Shown here in pieces: positions 24,723 to 33,379 of a stretch of DNA of 64,000 nt (positions are counted from its first letter, which is position 1; each line of letters starts with the position of its first letter). The stretch spans positions 1-64,000 of the forward strand of contig DAOOGN010000003.1 in the NCBI GenBank assembly GCA_035415725.1, given 5' to 3'. The DNA is from DSWT01 sp035415725. Lineage in GTDB: Bacteria; Chloroflexota; Anaerolineae; B4-G1; SLSP01. The position numbers and the translations under genes were made by a program. Under the pieces are notes generated by a model, which ran no database searches, was not told the DNA's origin, and saw only the letters and a list, made by a program, of their open reading frames with translations.

Positions 24723-24737
24723 CGTGCTCACCAGGGT

Positions 24738-27700
24738 CTATTCCCGCATACGACGCTTCAGACGCGCGGCCAATGTATCCGCGTCAGCCGCATCATCGCG
24801 CGGTGGATGTTCCAAAACCGGTTTTGCATCCATCTCAGCCCGCGCCGGCGGCGATGAAACCGGCGTAGGTTCTGGCGGCGACACAACAGAGACAGAGGGT
24901 TCAACGCCGGCTGTTTTCTGCTGCCGCTGACGCAGTGTGGCGGCAAGTGTAGGGGGTGTTTCCACTGCCGTCACCCGCGACGGGCGACGCAGACGACGTA
25001 CCTGTCGTACCTGTTCCCGCAAGACAACGAAAAACCGCACGACATCCGCCCGTGTCAAGGTCAAACGCCGCCACGCAATGTCCAGCGGCCACAACAACGC
25101 CGCCAGCAAGATCAAAAACGGCGTCAACAGTTGTTCGGCGGTACGTCCCTGCAAATTGTGCACGAAAACCTGTTCCGGTTCAGAGATGCCTGTCCCCCCA
25201 CCCTGAGCGGCCAACCGTGCCACCGCCGTCATGGCATCGCCGGGGATATATTCCAAGAGCGTCGGCGCTGCCCACCCCATCACCAGATCACGCTCTCCAT
25301 AAAGCCGCAGCAACCAAGTACCGCGTCCCACGGGTGTGAAATAGCCTTCATAACGGCCCGGTGCGCGCTGCACGAGCGCCACCGTCTGCGACTCCCCTTG
25401 CCCGGCCACGGTGGGTGCCACGGCCAGTTGTAAATCCAACCCGTCAACATACCCGCCCTCCGCCGTGTCCGCCTCCGGCGCTACCACATCCACGACCACC
25501 CGCGCTCTGTCGCCTTCCGCCACAACGCGCAGCGACAGCCCACTGTCGTCAGAGGACGGCAAGACCGCGCGCACCACCGCGCCCCAAAAGCCGGAGAACG
25601 CCTCCCACGTGGCCCATGCCGATGCCCAACGTCCCGTCGCGTCCGACGTCCAGGCCACCGAGCGCCCCAGACCATACTGCCACACCGCCAACAACGGATC
25701 GCCCTGTGTCGCGTTCCAGACGACTTGCGCGGCGCTCTTCGGCGTCGAGGCAACATAACCACGCAACGGCGGCGTCGCAACCATATCGGCCACCGGCAAC
25801 CACGGCGTCACCGGTTCGGGATAAAACGTTTTCTCGACAATGTAGGAGCGTTTCACCCGCGCCGTTTCCTCTGCAAAGATGGCCGGCAGATCGGCGGCGC
25901 GTTCGGTGAGATAGAAGCGTCCGCCGCCGGCCTCGGCGACTTGCGTCAGGAAGGGTACATCGCTTCCTCCGCCAATCGCCACCACGCTGATGGTCATCCC
26001 CTCGTCAACCAAAGACTGCACCAGCGTTAGCACTCCCTCCTGGTGCTCGGAGTCGGAGCCGTCGGCCAGCAGTAAGATGTGGCGCTGGGTGGCGGGGGTG
26101 ACTTCCACGTTCCGCAGCAAACCGGCGGCATAGGTCAGGCTCTCACGCACGTAGATGCCGCCGCCGCCAGTCTGTAACCGGCGCAATTGCGCGATCAGCG
26201 CCTCGCGTTCATCCATCCTCGCCGGACCGAACGTATCCGCCGGCCGGTCATCGTAGGCTACAACCGCCAACGTGTCGGCGTCGTTCAACGTCTCCGCCAC
26301 GCGGATCGCCGCCTCCGCCGCCAAACGGATTTTGGCGACGCCAGCCTCTTCCACGCCCATACTTCCCGATTTGTCAATGATCACCGCCATCGCCAGAGGC
26401 GGAAAACGCGAGGGGTCCTGCACCTGCATCTGCACCGGCAGCGCCTCTTCCAACGGCGTCCCCAGCCACCCGCCGACGCCATAGCTCTGGGGCCCGCCGA
26501 TGGCCACCAATCCGCCACCCAGGTCGCGTACAAAAGCGCGCAGGGCCGTCAACGATTGTGGCGCGAAACTCCGCGCCGGCGTGTTAACGACGACCACACC
26601 GGCGTAATCGACAAAACCTTGCGCCGTCAGGGGCAGCGCGTCAGCGGTGGCGACTGCGACCGGCAAACCGGCTTGTTCGAGCGCCGACACAAGAGCAGCA
26701 CGTTCTTCCGGCGGACCGACAACCAGGACACGCGGCGCGCCCTGGACCAACACCCAGCCGTCGGCGCAGTTGTTGGGTGCGAAAGTGTCATACTCCGCAT
26801 CAAGGCACACGCGCAGCGGAACGAAACCCGGTTCATCCACCACAAAGGTGAATGCCAGCGTATCCGACTCTCCGAGTATCCGCAGGCCATCCTGCCCGGT
26901 CTGCCCCCCGGCCGTCCAGGTCAAACGAACGTTCTGTTGCGCCGTACTGCCGATCTCAACCATCACCGGCACCCGGTCGCCGGGATAGACACGGGTGGGC
27001 AAACGCAAATCTGCCACCCAGGCCTCCGCTTCCGGCGTTCCCGTTCCAACCTGAACAAGCTGTACCTCCACACCGCGCGCGCGCGCCTCACGCAGCGCCC
27101 ATGCCGCGCGCCCTGTCGTCTCCAAACCGTCGGTGAGCAGCACGAGACGTCCCGGTGCGCCTTCCGGGATCAACGCCAATCCCAGCCGCACGGCGCTCTC
27201 GATGTCGGTCGCATCGATGCGGGTCAACGTCGCCATACCGGGAAGCGTCGCCGACGACGACAGGGCGCGGTCAACCCATGCATCTCCGGCAAACACCACC
27301 ACCGCCGCACGATCCTGAGGTGCTTTCTGCGCCAGCGCGTTCTCGACAAAAGCCAGTTGCGCGTCCCAGGCGCTTTTGGTACTGGCCGAACGATCGAGTA
27401 AAAAGACGACGGCCAGGTCCCCGGTGCGGCGGGACCAGTCCATGTCCAGCAACGCCAGGCACAACAAAGCCAATAACACCAGGCGGAGAAGCAGAGAGGC
27501 CGAAAAACGGGGAGGTGTCGAGAGACGCGGATGCCTTCCGGCAGTCTGAAAACGTCGCCGCACAGACGGCCCCCACCACAAGGCCGTCTCCATCAACACC
27601 AATGCCAACGCCGCGGCCACGCACCAGCGACTCAGGTCACGCCAGCCGGGGACGGCTTCTGCCGACGGCACCACACGTCCGCCGACATGGACGTCGCGCG

Positions 27701-29375
27701 GGCGTAAATCGCTTTCACCCGTGTCGAGTAAAGACAGCGCCGCATAGCGCGTGACGGTTCCATCGGGTGTTTGCGCCTCGAGGCGATACAGTCCGACAGC
27801 CGATTCCGTCGTCTGGGGGGCATCGAGTGCCAGGGGAAGGCGGCGGCCGTCGGGCGTGACCAACGTTGCGGCTATCGTCGCCGCCGGCAGCGCCGGTTCC
27901 CACGCCGATCCAGAGGGGAGGGGCAGGATGGGTTCAGTCGAAAGCTGCGGCATTAGCCAGCCTACCACATTTGCCGTGAGGATGGGGAAAGCAAGACGCA
28001 ACGGCAAATCCGTATCGTGGAGATCAAAGGCCATGCAGGCAATCCGCCGCTCGGGGCGCTCGACAATCCACAGCAACGGTCCGGCAGACGTCTCCAGGAG
28101 CACCGTGGCGTCGGCGGGGACAACATAGGCCCGGGCGCGAGCGACGTGGACATCGGACCAATCGACGTATTGCAGCAGCGGGTGGGACCACTGCCCGCGC
28201 ACGCCGAGAGTCGGCGTCACGACCGCGCCCGGTTCACCGCAGGGTGACCCCGTCCCCGGCGCGATAAGCCACAGGTTGGCGGTGGGCAGCGTCACCGTCA
28301 GCGGACCGTCCCCCACGATCACAGCATAGTCGCCGGCGGCAGCGTCTTCCAGGCTCATGGCCGCCGATTGCACCAGTGCCAGGTCGGGCAGCGCACGCAG
28401 GGCTTGCGCCAGGAACCGGTTGCCCGGCGTTACCAGGAGCACCTTTTCGCCGCCGGCCCCCGCAGGTGCAATCCAGGCGTGATCATCGACAGTCAGTGCA
28501 TCCGTCCCCTCCAAACGCGCTTCGGCCCATGTCAACGCCGAGAGACCGCTGAAGGTGAGCGACGCGGCCCCTTGCGCGGGCAAATCCACGGTGCGGCGCT
28601 CCACCAACACCCCATCGACGTACAAGGCCAGCACGCGCGAGGTCGCCGGGCCATCGTTGTAGACCTGCACAAAGGCCGTCAATCCCTCCGCGGCGCGGCG
28701 TAGCGCAAAAGCGACTATGCCGGCGTTCGCCGCTGCCGGCGGCACAGTGATCAAATGGACCGCGCCGGGGAGCAACGGCAGTTCCTCCTCTATGGCGGCA
28801 TCGGTCACCAGCACAGTGTTGATGTCCTCGCCGGTCGCCAATCCCGTTGCCAGGGCAGCGGCGGCGCGCCAATCGGCCGAACCATCGACGGGAGAAGCCG
28901 TCTCCAGCGCCCGGCGGAAAGCCGTCGCCTCCCCCCCTTGCAGCAGTAAGACGGGGGTTGGCCCCACAGCGATCAAAGCGACGCGGTCGCCGGGATCCAG
29001 GGTGTCTGCCAGGCGACGCAGTTCACGCTGGGCGACTTCAAAGCGGGTTTCGTCGCCAACGGCAGCACGAGCTTGCATGCTGGCAGACGCATCCAACAAC
29101 ACGATCACCTGACCGTGGAACGTCAGCGGCGCGGGCAGCGCCGGACGCGCCATGCCCACAACCAACATCAGCAAAATCAACAACTGTAAAAAGAGCAGCC
29201 AGTTACGGCGGAGTTTTTGCCAGGGGCGGTTGGCGTGGCGGTCGGCCAGCACCGCTTCCCACAGCAAGAGGCTCGGTACAGGCACATTCTGACGGTGCAG
29301 CCGCAGCATGTACAGCAGCACAATCGGGACAGCCAGAAGCAGGCCCAGAAGTCCTGTCGGGTTCAAAAAGCGCAT
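24738..29375 (-). CDS. Large membrane protein with three von Willebrand A domains (BatA-like fusion)
   Basis: 1545 residues. N-terminal transmembrane helices (about 7-25, 58-78) are followed by vWA domain 1 with MIDAS DASAS at 95-99. A middle membrane region near 630-655 precedes vWA domain 2 (DRSAS 661-665), then a Rossmann/glutamine-amidotransferase-like domain (about 870-985; VLVVGPPEE, GGGLVAIGGPQSYG). vWA domain 3 has a full DKSGSMG at 1001-1007. A last helix (LLTPFLILLAALLWPLDIAW) precedes a basic cytoplasmic tail. In related bacteria the two halves are usually separate adjacent genes, so this looks like a fusion. No MoxR or DUF58 gene is adjacent. Likely a metal-dependent adhesion or complex-assembly protein; the role is unknown. 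Confidence 0.8.
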   Translation of the reverse strand: MRFLNPTGLLGLLLAVPIVLLYMLRLHRQNVPVPSLLLWEAVLADRHANRPWQKLRRNWLLFLQLLILLMLVVGMARPALPAPLTFHGQVIVLLDASASMQARAAVGDETRFEVAQRELRRLADTLDPGDRVALIAVGPTPVLLLQGGEATAFRRALETASPVDGSADWRAAAALATGLATGEDINTVLVTDAAIEEELPLLPGAVHLITVPPAAANAGIVAFALRRAAEGLTAFVQVYNDGPATSRVLALYVDGVLVERRTVDLPAQGAASLTFSGLSALTWAEARLEGTDALTVDDHAWIAPAGAGGEKVLLVTPGNRFLAQALRALPDLALVQSAAMSLEDAAAGDYAVIVGDGPLTVTLPTANLWLIAPGTGSPCGEPGAVVTPTLGVRGQWSHPLLQYVDWSDVHVARARAYVVPADATVLLETSAGPLLWIVERPERRIACMAFDLHDTDLPLRLAFPILTANVVGWLMPQLSTEPILPLPSGSAWEPALPAATIAATLVTPDGRRLPLALDAPQTTESAVGLYRLEAQTPDGTVTRYAALSLLDTGESDLRPRDVHVGGRVVPSAEAVPGWRDLSRWCVAAALALVLMETALWWGPSVRRRFQTAGRHPRLSTPPRFSASLLLRLVLLALLCLALLDMDWSRRTGDLAVVFLLDRSASTKSAWDAQLAFVENALAQKAPQDRAAVVVFAGDAWVDRALSSSATLPGMATLTRIDATDIESAVRLGLALIPEGAPGRLVLLTDGLETTGRAAWALREARARGVEVQLVQVGTGTPEAEAWVADLRLPTRVYPGDRVPVMVEIGSTAQQNVRLTWTAGGQTGQDGLRILGESDTLAFTFVVDEPGFVPLRVCLDAEYDTFAPNNCADGWVLVQGAPRVLVVGPPEERAALVSALEQAGLPVAVATADALPLTAQGFVDYAGVVVVNTPARSFAPQSLTALRAFVRDLGGGLVAIGGPQSYGVGGWLGTPLEEALPVQMQVQDPSRFPPLAMAVIIDKSGSMGVEEAGVAKIRLAAEAAIRVAETLNDADTLAVVAYDDRPADTFGPARMDEREALIAQLRRLQTGGGGIYVRESLTYAAGLLRNVEVTPATQRHILLLADGSDSEHQEGVLTLVQSLVDEGMTISVVAIGGGSDVPFLTQVAEAGGGRFYLTERAADLPAIFAEETARVKRSYIVEKTFYPEPVTPWLPVADMVATPPLRGYVASTPKSAAQVVWNATQGDPLLAVWQYGLGRSVAWTSDATGRWASAWATWEAFSGFWGAVVRAVLPSSDDSGLSLRVVAEGDRARVVVDVVAPEADTAEGGYVDGLDLQLAVAPTVAGQGESQTVALVQRAPGRYEGYFTPVGRGTWLLRLYGERDLVMGWAAPTLLEYIPGDAMTAVARLAAQGGGTGISEPEQVFVHNLQGRTAEQLLTPFLILLAALLWPLDIAWRRLTLTRADVVRFFVVLREQVRQVRRLRRPSRVTAVETPPTLAATLRQRQQKTAGVEPSVSVVSPPEPTPVSSPPARAEMDAKPVLEHPPRDDAADADTLAARLKRRMRE

Positions 29376-29464
29376 TTCACATCAAGCCGACCGAAGACCG
29401 AAGCCCTACGGCTAAACGCACGAAGCCTCCCAGGGAGACTGAGTAGCAGGTTCAGCCGATAGCT

Positions 29465-29836
29465 TTAGCCGCGGGAATTGATCAATCGCCCCACCAGATA
29501 GGTTAACCCTATAAAAGCACCGGCTACCAGCGCCAATCCTAATAGAGCTACGAGGATGTTGAGCCAACGCGCCCCCCGGCCCTCCGTGCGGCGGGTCAGC
29601 CGCGATCCGGCCTGGGCAAAGCGGTCCAGGCTAAAGATCATCGCCCCCACCATGCCACCGATCAAAAGGAGCCTCGTCCGATCAGTCGGCGTCCACCCCC
29701 ACGCCGGACCGATCCTCATCACCATCCCCATCACCAGCGCTCCGATCAACGCTCCTAGCATCTGCTGACCCCACCCCTGTGTCACCCGCAACGGCGGTTG
29801 TTCTGGCAAAGGTTTCTTTTTTGACGCGCCTGTCAT
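29465..29836 (-). CDS. Small hypothetical membrane protein
   Basis: 123 residues from ATG 29834-29836, with GGGAGGAG upstream; a GTG three bases earlier is equally in frame. Three to four hydrophobic segments are visible (about 27-45, 57-75, 92-117), plus a basic loop RLTRRTEGRGAR. I do not recognise a family. It lies between the secDF terminator and the vWA gene on the same strand, 89 bp before the latter, and may be cotranscribed with it. Confidence 0.65.
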   Translation of the reverse strand: MTGASKKKPLPEQPPLRVTQGWGQQMLGALIGALVMGMVMRIGPAWGWTPTDRTRLLLIGGMVGAMIFSLDRFAQAGSRLTRRTEGRGARWLNILVALLGLALVAGAFIGLTYLVGRLINSRG

Positions 29837-29910
29837 CACCTACTCCTCCCGCAAATTTACGGTGCTACCCGTCATTGTACTGTCGGCGGCAAGAAGGGCA
29901 AGCCGGGGAG

Positions 29911-29939
29911 CAAAACAAAGACGGCCCGCAGGCCGTCTT
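29911..29939 (-). terminator. secDF terminator
   Basis: On the minus strand a 9-bp stem AAGACGGCC/GGCCGTCTT with a 4-nt loop is followed by TGTTTTG, 22 nt after the secF stop codon. Confidence 0.75.
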
Positions 29940-29960
29940 GAATTTCAGCGCTCCCATGGC

Positions 29961-30899
29961 TTATGCCGCGGCGCGAGCCAGCACGCGGTGATGTTCACGC
30001 TCCTCCCACACGACCAGCAGCGGCACGGCGACACACAGCGAGGTGAACGTCTCGCTGAGCATCCCGACCAGCATCACGGCCACAAAGGGCTTGATGGTCG
30101 TTCCGCCGAAAAGTAGAATCGCCACCAGCACGAACATGGCATTGAGCTGTGTCGCCAGCGAGCGCTGGACCGTCTCCAGGATGCTGCGATTGACAATCAT
30201 CTCGAACGGCTCGCTGCGGTGACGGGAAATGTTCTCACGGATGCGATCGAAAACCACGATCACGTCCTGTACGGAGAAGCCGATCACGGTTAACACAGCC
30301 GTCAAGAAGAGCGCGTCGGCCTCCCAACCTTGCAAAATACCCATCAGCGCGTAAAAACCCAGGGTGATCATCACGTTCACGGCCATGGCGACAATGGAAA
30401 CCACGCCGTAGCGAAAGGGGTGCGGGACTTTGCGGAACGAGTACCATATAAAGCCCAACACCGCCAGAGCGGCGACAAGCACGGCCAGCGCCGCCTGGCG
30501 CGCCACCTCGGCGCCTACAGTCGGCTCAACGGTGTTCCAGTTCGAAAGGGCGCGATCCACAGACCCCACCTGCGTATCGAGATCATCCAGGATTTGCTGA
30601 ACTTCTTCGGAATCGGCGAAGCGCGTCCGCACCTGCCACGAATTATCGGCTACGGCACCTAGCCGTTGGATAATGGGGCCGGTATGTCCATGCGCGATGA
30701 AGACATCCCGTATAGCCGACTCTTCCACCGGTTCGGTGAAATGCAGCGTGAACAGGGTTCCCCCTTTGAAGTCAATGCTGATACGCAGGGCCTGTCCATC
30801 GAACATAATGGCCGACACCACCAGAGCTACCAGGCTGAGCGCGACCAAAATGCCGGCAATGGTGAAGAATAAACGGCGATGTTGTACAAAGTTAAGCAT
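29961..30899 (-). CDS. secF: Protein translocase subunit SecF
   Basis: 312 residues with six expected helices. Family motifs include SIDFKGGTLF in the first periplasmic region, FSVQDVIVVFDRIRENI in TM4-loop and SLATQLNAMFVLVAILLFGG near TM5. SecF works with SecD to drive late protein export using the proton gradient. It starts nine bases after secD, with AGGAGGG before the ATG. Order secD-secF is canonical. Confidence 0.95.
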   Translation of the reverse strand: MLNFVQHRRLFFTIAGILVALSLVALVVSAIMFDGQALRISIDFKGGTLFTLHFTEPVEESAIRDVFIAHGHTGPIIQRLGAVADNSWQVRTRFADSEEVQQILDDLDTQVGSVDRALSNWNTVEPTVGAEVARQAALAVLVAALAVLGFIWYSFRKVPHPFRYGVVSIVAMAVNVMITLGFYALMGILQGWEADALFLTAVLTVIGFSVQDVIVVFDRIRENISRHRSEPFEMIVNRSILETVQRSLATQLNAMFVLVAILLFGGTTIKPFVAVMLVGMLSETFTSLCVAVPLLVVWEEREHHRVLARAAA

Positions 30900-30908
30900 G
30901 GCGCCCTC

Positions 30909-32309
30909 CTATAGCCCCAACACCCAAAGATGTTGCTGAATCCAGTCTCCCAAGGAGCCGAAGGCCACGCGAATCAGCGTGCGCGTCACCACAATCGCTG
31001 TGAACAGGTTGATCAACGTCCCCAGCGCCAGCGTGATGGCGAAACCCTTCACCAGACTGGCCGCAAAAGCATTGCCAAAGATGAACAGAATCAGACAGGT
31101 CAGCAGCGTCGCCAGGTTAGAGTCGCGCACCGACGTCCACGCGCGGGAGAAACCGGCTTCCGCCGCCCGCGCCAACGAGCGGCCATGCCGCAGTTCCTCC
31201 TTCATCCGCTCAAAGACGAGGATATTTGCATCCACCGCCATGCCGACCGACAGTAAGAAGCCGGCGATGCCCGGCAGCGTCAGCGTCACCGGGATGAGTT
31301 TGTACAGCAGCAGGTTCAACAACACATAAAGTCCTAGCGCCAGATCCGCCGCCAGACCGTTGAGGCGGTAGTAGATCAACATGAACAAGAAGACCACCAC
31401 CAATCCTACGATGCCGGCGCGCACGCTTTTCTCTACTGAGATCGCGCCCAGGCTCGGCCCGATGGCTTTGTAGCTTTCGATCTTCAGCGGGATGGGCAGG
31501 GCACCGTATTGTAATTGTACGGCCAACTGACTGGCCGACTCGTAGTTGAAATTGCCCTGGATGGTCGCCTGGCCACTGGGGATGGCGGAGTCGATCCGTG
31601 GGCAAGAGATGATTTGCTTATCCAGAACGATGCACAGATTTTTACCCAGGTGCGTCGATGTGTATTCCGCAAAAAAGTCGGCGGCCTCGGACTGAAATTC
31701 GATAGCCACCACGGGCTGTGAGGTTTGACTTTCGCGCGTGACAAAGGCATTCGCCAGGTCGGCGCCGGTCATCACGGTTTTGAACAGCATGGAGTCGGTC
31801 ATGGCGCTCTGGGCCTGTATGGCTTCCTCGGTCATGCCATACGTTGTGCTGATCGGTATCTGCGCTGATTCGAGGGCGTAAATCATCTCCAGGGTGACAT
31901 TAGCAGGTGGCTCGACAAATTCCAGCAACGCCGTCTCACGGATGGTATCCACCGCCTGAGCCGGATTTTCGATGCCGGGGATTTCCACAACGATGCGCTC
32001 TGCTCCCTGGATCTGCACCACCGGTTCGGTCAACCCCAGCGCATTCACCCGCTTTTCCACGATGCGCCGCGCGGTCTCCATGGCCTGGGAATCCAACGTT
32101 TGACCCGCGGGCAAATCGGCGACCATCAACACCTGCAAACCACCCTGCAAATCCAGGCCCAATTGAAAGTCGAGGTTTCGCGTGGCCTCCGGCTGCCAGA
32201 AGAGTAGATTCGTCAGCCAGGCCGGATGTTGTTGAGAAACAACACCATAAACGGCCACAGCCGTCAAAAGAAGAATAAGCACAAAACTGACGAGTGTACG
32301 TCTTTCCAT
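30909..32309 (-). CDS. secD: Protein translocase subunit SecD
   Basis: 466 residues. The first transmembrane helix (MERRTLVSFVLILLLTAVAVYGVV) is followed by the LGLDLQGGLQVLM motif, P1 domain with ARRIVEKRVNALGLTEPVVQ, and the C-terminal RND-type helices containing GMAVDANILVFERMKEEL. I take ATG 32307-32309. The frame is open another 25 codons upstream, but those codons are the duplicated ribosome-binding-site segment. The consensus promoter lies at 32383-32410. Confidence 0.95.
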   Translation of the reverse strand: MERRTLVSFVLILLLTAVAVYGVVSQQHPAWLTNLLFWQPEATRNLDFQLGLDLQGGLQVLMVADLPAGQTLDSQAMETARRIVEKRVNALGLTEPVVQIQGAERIVVEIPGIENPAQAVDTIRETALLEFVEPPANVTLEMIYALESAQIPISTTYGMTEEAIQAQSAMTDSMLFKTVMTGADLANAFVTRESQTSQPVVAIEFQSEAADFFAEYTSTHLGKNLCIVLDKQIISCPRIDSAIPSGQATIQGNFNYESASQLAVQLQYGALPIPLKIESYKAIGPSLGAISVEKSVRAGIVGLVVVFLFMLIYYRLNGLAADLALGLYVLLNLLLYKLIPVTLTLPGIAGFLLSVGMAVDANILVFERMKEELRHGRSLARAAEAGFSRAWTSVRDSNLATLLTCLILFIFGNAFAASLVKGFAITLALGTLINLFTAIVVTRTLIRVAFGSLGDWIQQHLWVLGL

Positions 32310-32333
32310 AAAGACTCCTTCAAAGACTCCTTC
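32310..32333 (-). repeat. Duplicated Shine-Dalgarno segment before secD
   Basis: The 12-nt unit GAAGGAGTCTTT (minus strand) occurs twice in tandem, immediately before the secD ATG. Each unit carries an AAGGAG site; only the proximal one is at normal spacing. Confidence 0.8.
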
Positions 32334-32382
32334 AAAAATAGTTTCCTGAGACCTGGCAAGTCTGTCGCCCAAACGATAGAGC

Positions 32383-32410
32383 ATTATAGTCTGGCAGAAG
32401 GATTTGTCAA
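32383..32410 (-). promoter_or_regulatory. secDF promoter
   Basis: On the minus strand a perfect TTGACA (plus 32405-32410) and TATAAT (plus 32383-32388) are separated by 16 nt. Transcription would start near 32376, about 67 nt before the secD ATG. Confidence 0.88.
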
Positions 32411-32417
32411 TTTTCAG

Positions 32418-32520
32418 TATCTATTCAGGCTGCTCGGGCCAGTCTCTGACCGTGCCCGCCCCTGCCTGGGCCAGTGGTGGCGCCCGCCACACTCCTATTT
32501 TAAGGGTAGCTGAATAGTGT
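32418..32520. repeat. Inverted copy of CCTGAATAGATA element with GTGTGGCGG segment
   Basis: TATCTATTCAGG (32418-32429) is an exact reverse complement of CCTGAATAGATA at 4629. The region about 32478-32500 contains the complement of AGTGTGGCGGGCGCC, similar to the hairpin arm of the composite repeat, and TAAGGGTAGCTGAATAG at 32504-32520 resembles 4636-4652. It separates the divergent secDF and esterase promoters. Confidence 0.55.
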
Positions 32521-32547
32521 CAATTTTCAATGCTGGCTCGAATATGC

Positions 32548-32553
32548 TATAAT
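32548..32553 (+). promoter_or_regulatory. Probable -10 box of esterase-glycosyltransferase operon
   Basis: A perfect TATAAT follows the weak -35 candidate TTTCAA at 32525-32530 with a 17-nt spacer. It overlaps the first in-frame ATG at 32552, arguing for the later start at 32612. Confidence 0.45.
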
Positions 32554-32554
32554 G

Positions 32555-32590
32555 CCCGTGCGGGGTAGAGCGAATGGTCCATTCGCCCCA
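32555..32590. repeat. REP-like palindrome, GCGAATGG/CCATTCGC family, copy 1
   Basis: CCCGTGCGGGGTAGAGCGA is followed by ATGGTCCATTCGCCCC. The core GCGAATGG-T-CCATTCGC is a perfect palindrome. Homologous copies lie at 40146-40184 (sharing the preceding ATGCCCGTG) and 46752-46778. Confidence 0.75.
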
Positions 32591-32611
32591 CAAACTCCAC
32601 ACTCGACAGTG

Positions 32612-33379
32612 ATGAACAAGCAAAGTCATTTTTCATCTAACGGCGAACCTTTCTTCTGGCCGGGCGGCGAACCGGGCGTGCTGCTGATCCACGGGTTTCT
32701 GACCACGCCGGACGAGATGCGCCCCCTGGGTGCATACCTCGCCGCCGCCGGCATGACGGTGAACGGCATCCGGCTGCGCGGGCATGGAACACAGCCGGAG
32801 GACCTGGCGCGCGTCACCTGGCAAGATTGGCTGGCGGACGTCGACAACGGGCTGACGGAACTGCGGCAATACTGCACGCAGATCTGCGTAGCAGGGTTAT
32901 CGCTCGGCGGGGCGTTGGCGCTCCACGCGGCTGCCCGCCACCCTCTCACCCGTGTCGTCACTTTTTCCGCGCCCGACAGTGCCCTCGTCGGCCAACCCTT
33001 ACTGCGATTGGTGAAACCCGGCGCGCGGTTGTTGCATTTCTTCCCCAAGATCGGCTCGGACATCCGCGACCCGGCCATGCGTCACGCTCACTTCACGTAC
33101 AGGCGCATCCCGTTAAGCAGTGTCCTCCAGGTCGCGGAACTCATACGCACGTTGGACACGTCCTTGTCCCATGTCACCGCCCCCACCCTGTTGGTGCAGG
33201 CGCGCCACGACCGGGTGGTGCCGCCGGCAACGCCGCAGCGCATCGCGGCGCGGCTGGGCGGCCCCTCACGCCTGCTGTGGGTCGAGCACGGCGGGCATAC
33301 TGTGGTGATGGATTACGACCGTGACCTCGTCTTCGCCGCCACCCTGGCATGGCTGCGTGACGCCGGAGACAATGTCTGA
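32612..33379 (+). CDS. Alpha/beta hydrolase, carboxylesterase-like
   Basis: 255 residues, Est30/monoacylglycerol-lipase-like. HGFLTTPDEMRPL is the oxyanion-side loop, GLSLGG carries nucleophile Ser97, and the acid and base are Asp200 (ARHDRVVPP) and His229 (HGGHT). These enzymes hydrolyse short-chain esters in the cytoplasm. The stop codon overlaps the start of the next gene (ATGTCTGA), so it is translated with the two membrane glycosyltransferases, possibly trimming acyl groups of an envelope glycan (inference). Confidence 0.85.
   Translation: MNKQSHFSSNGEPFFWPGGEPGVLLIHGFLTTPDEMRPLGAYLAAAGMTVNGIRLRGHGTQPEDLARVTWQDWLADVDNGLTELRQYCTQICVAGLSLGGALALHAAARHPLTRVVTFSAPDSALVGQPLLRLVKPGARLLHFFPKIGSDIRDPAMRHAHFTYRRIPLSSVLQVAELIRTLDTSLSHVTAPTLLVQARHDRVVPPATPQRIAARLGGPSRLLWVEHGGHTVVMDYDRDLVFAATLAWLRDAGDNV

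Noticed and set aside
32310..32384. 25-codon N-terminal extension of SecD
   Set aside because: It is encoded by the duplicated SD segment and precedes the first transmembrane helix; ATG 32307-32309 has the proper site.
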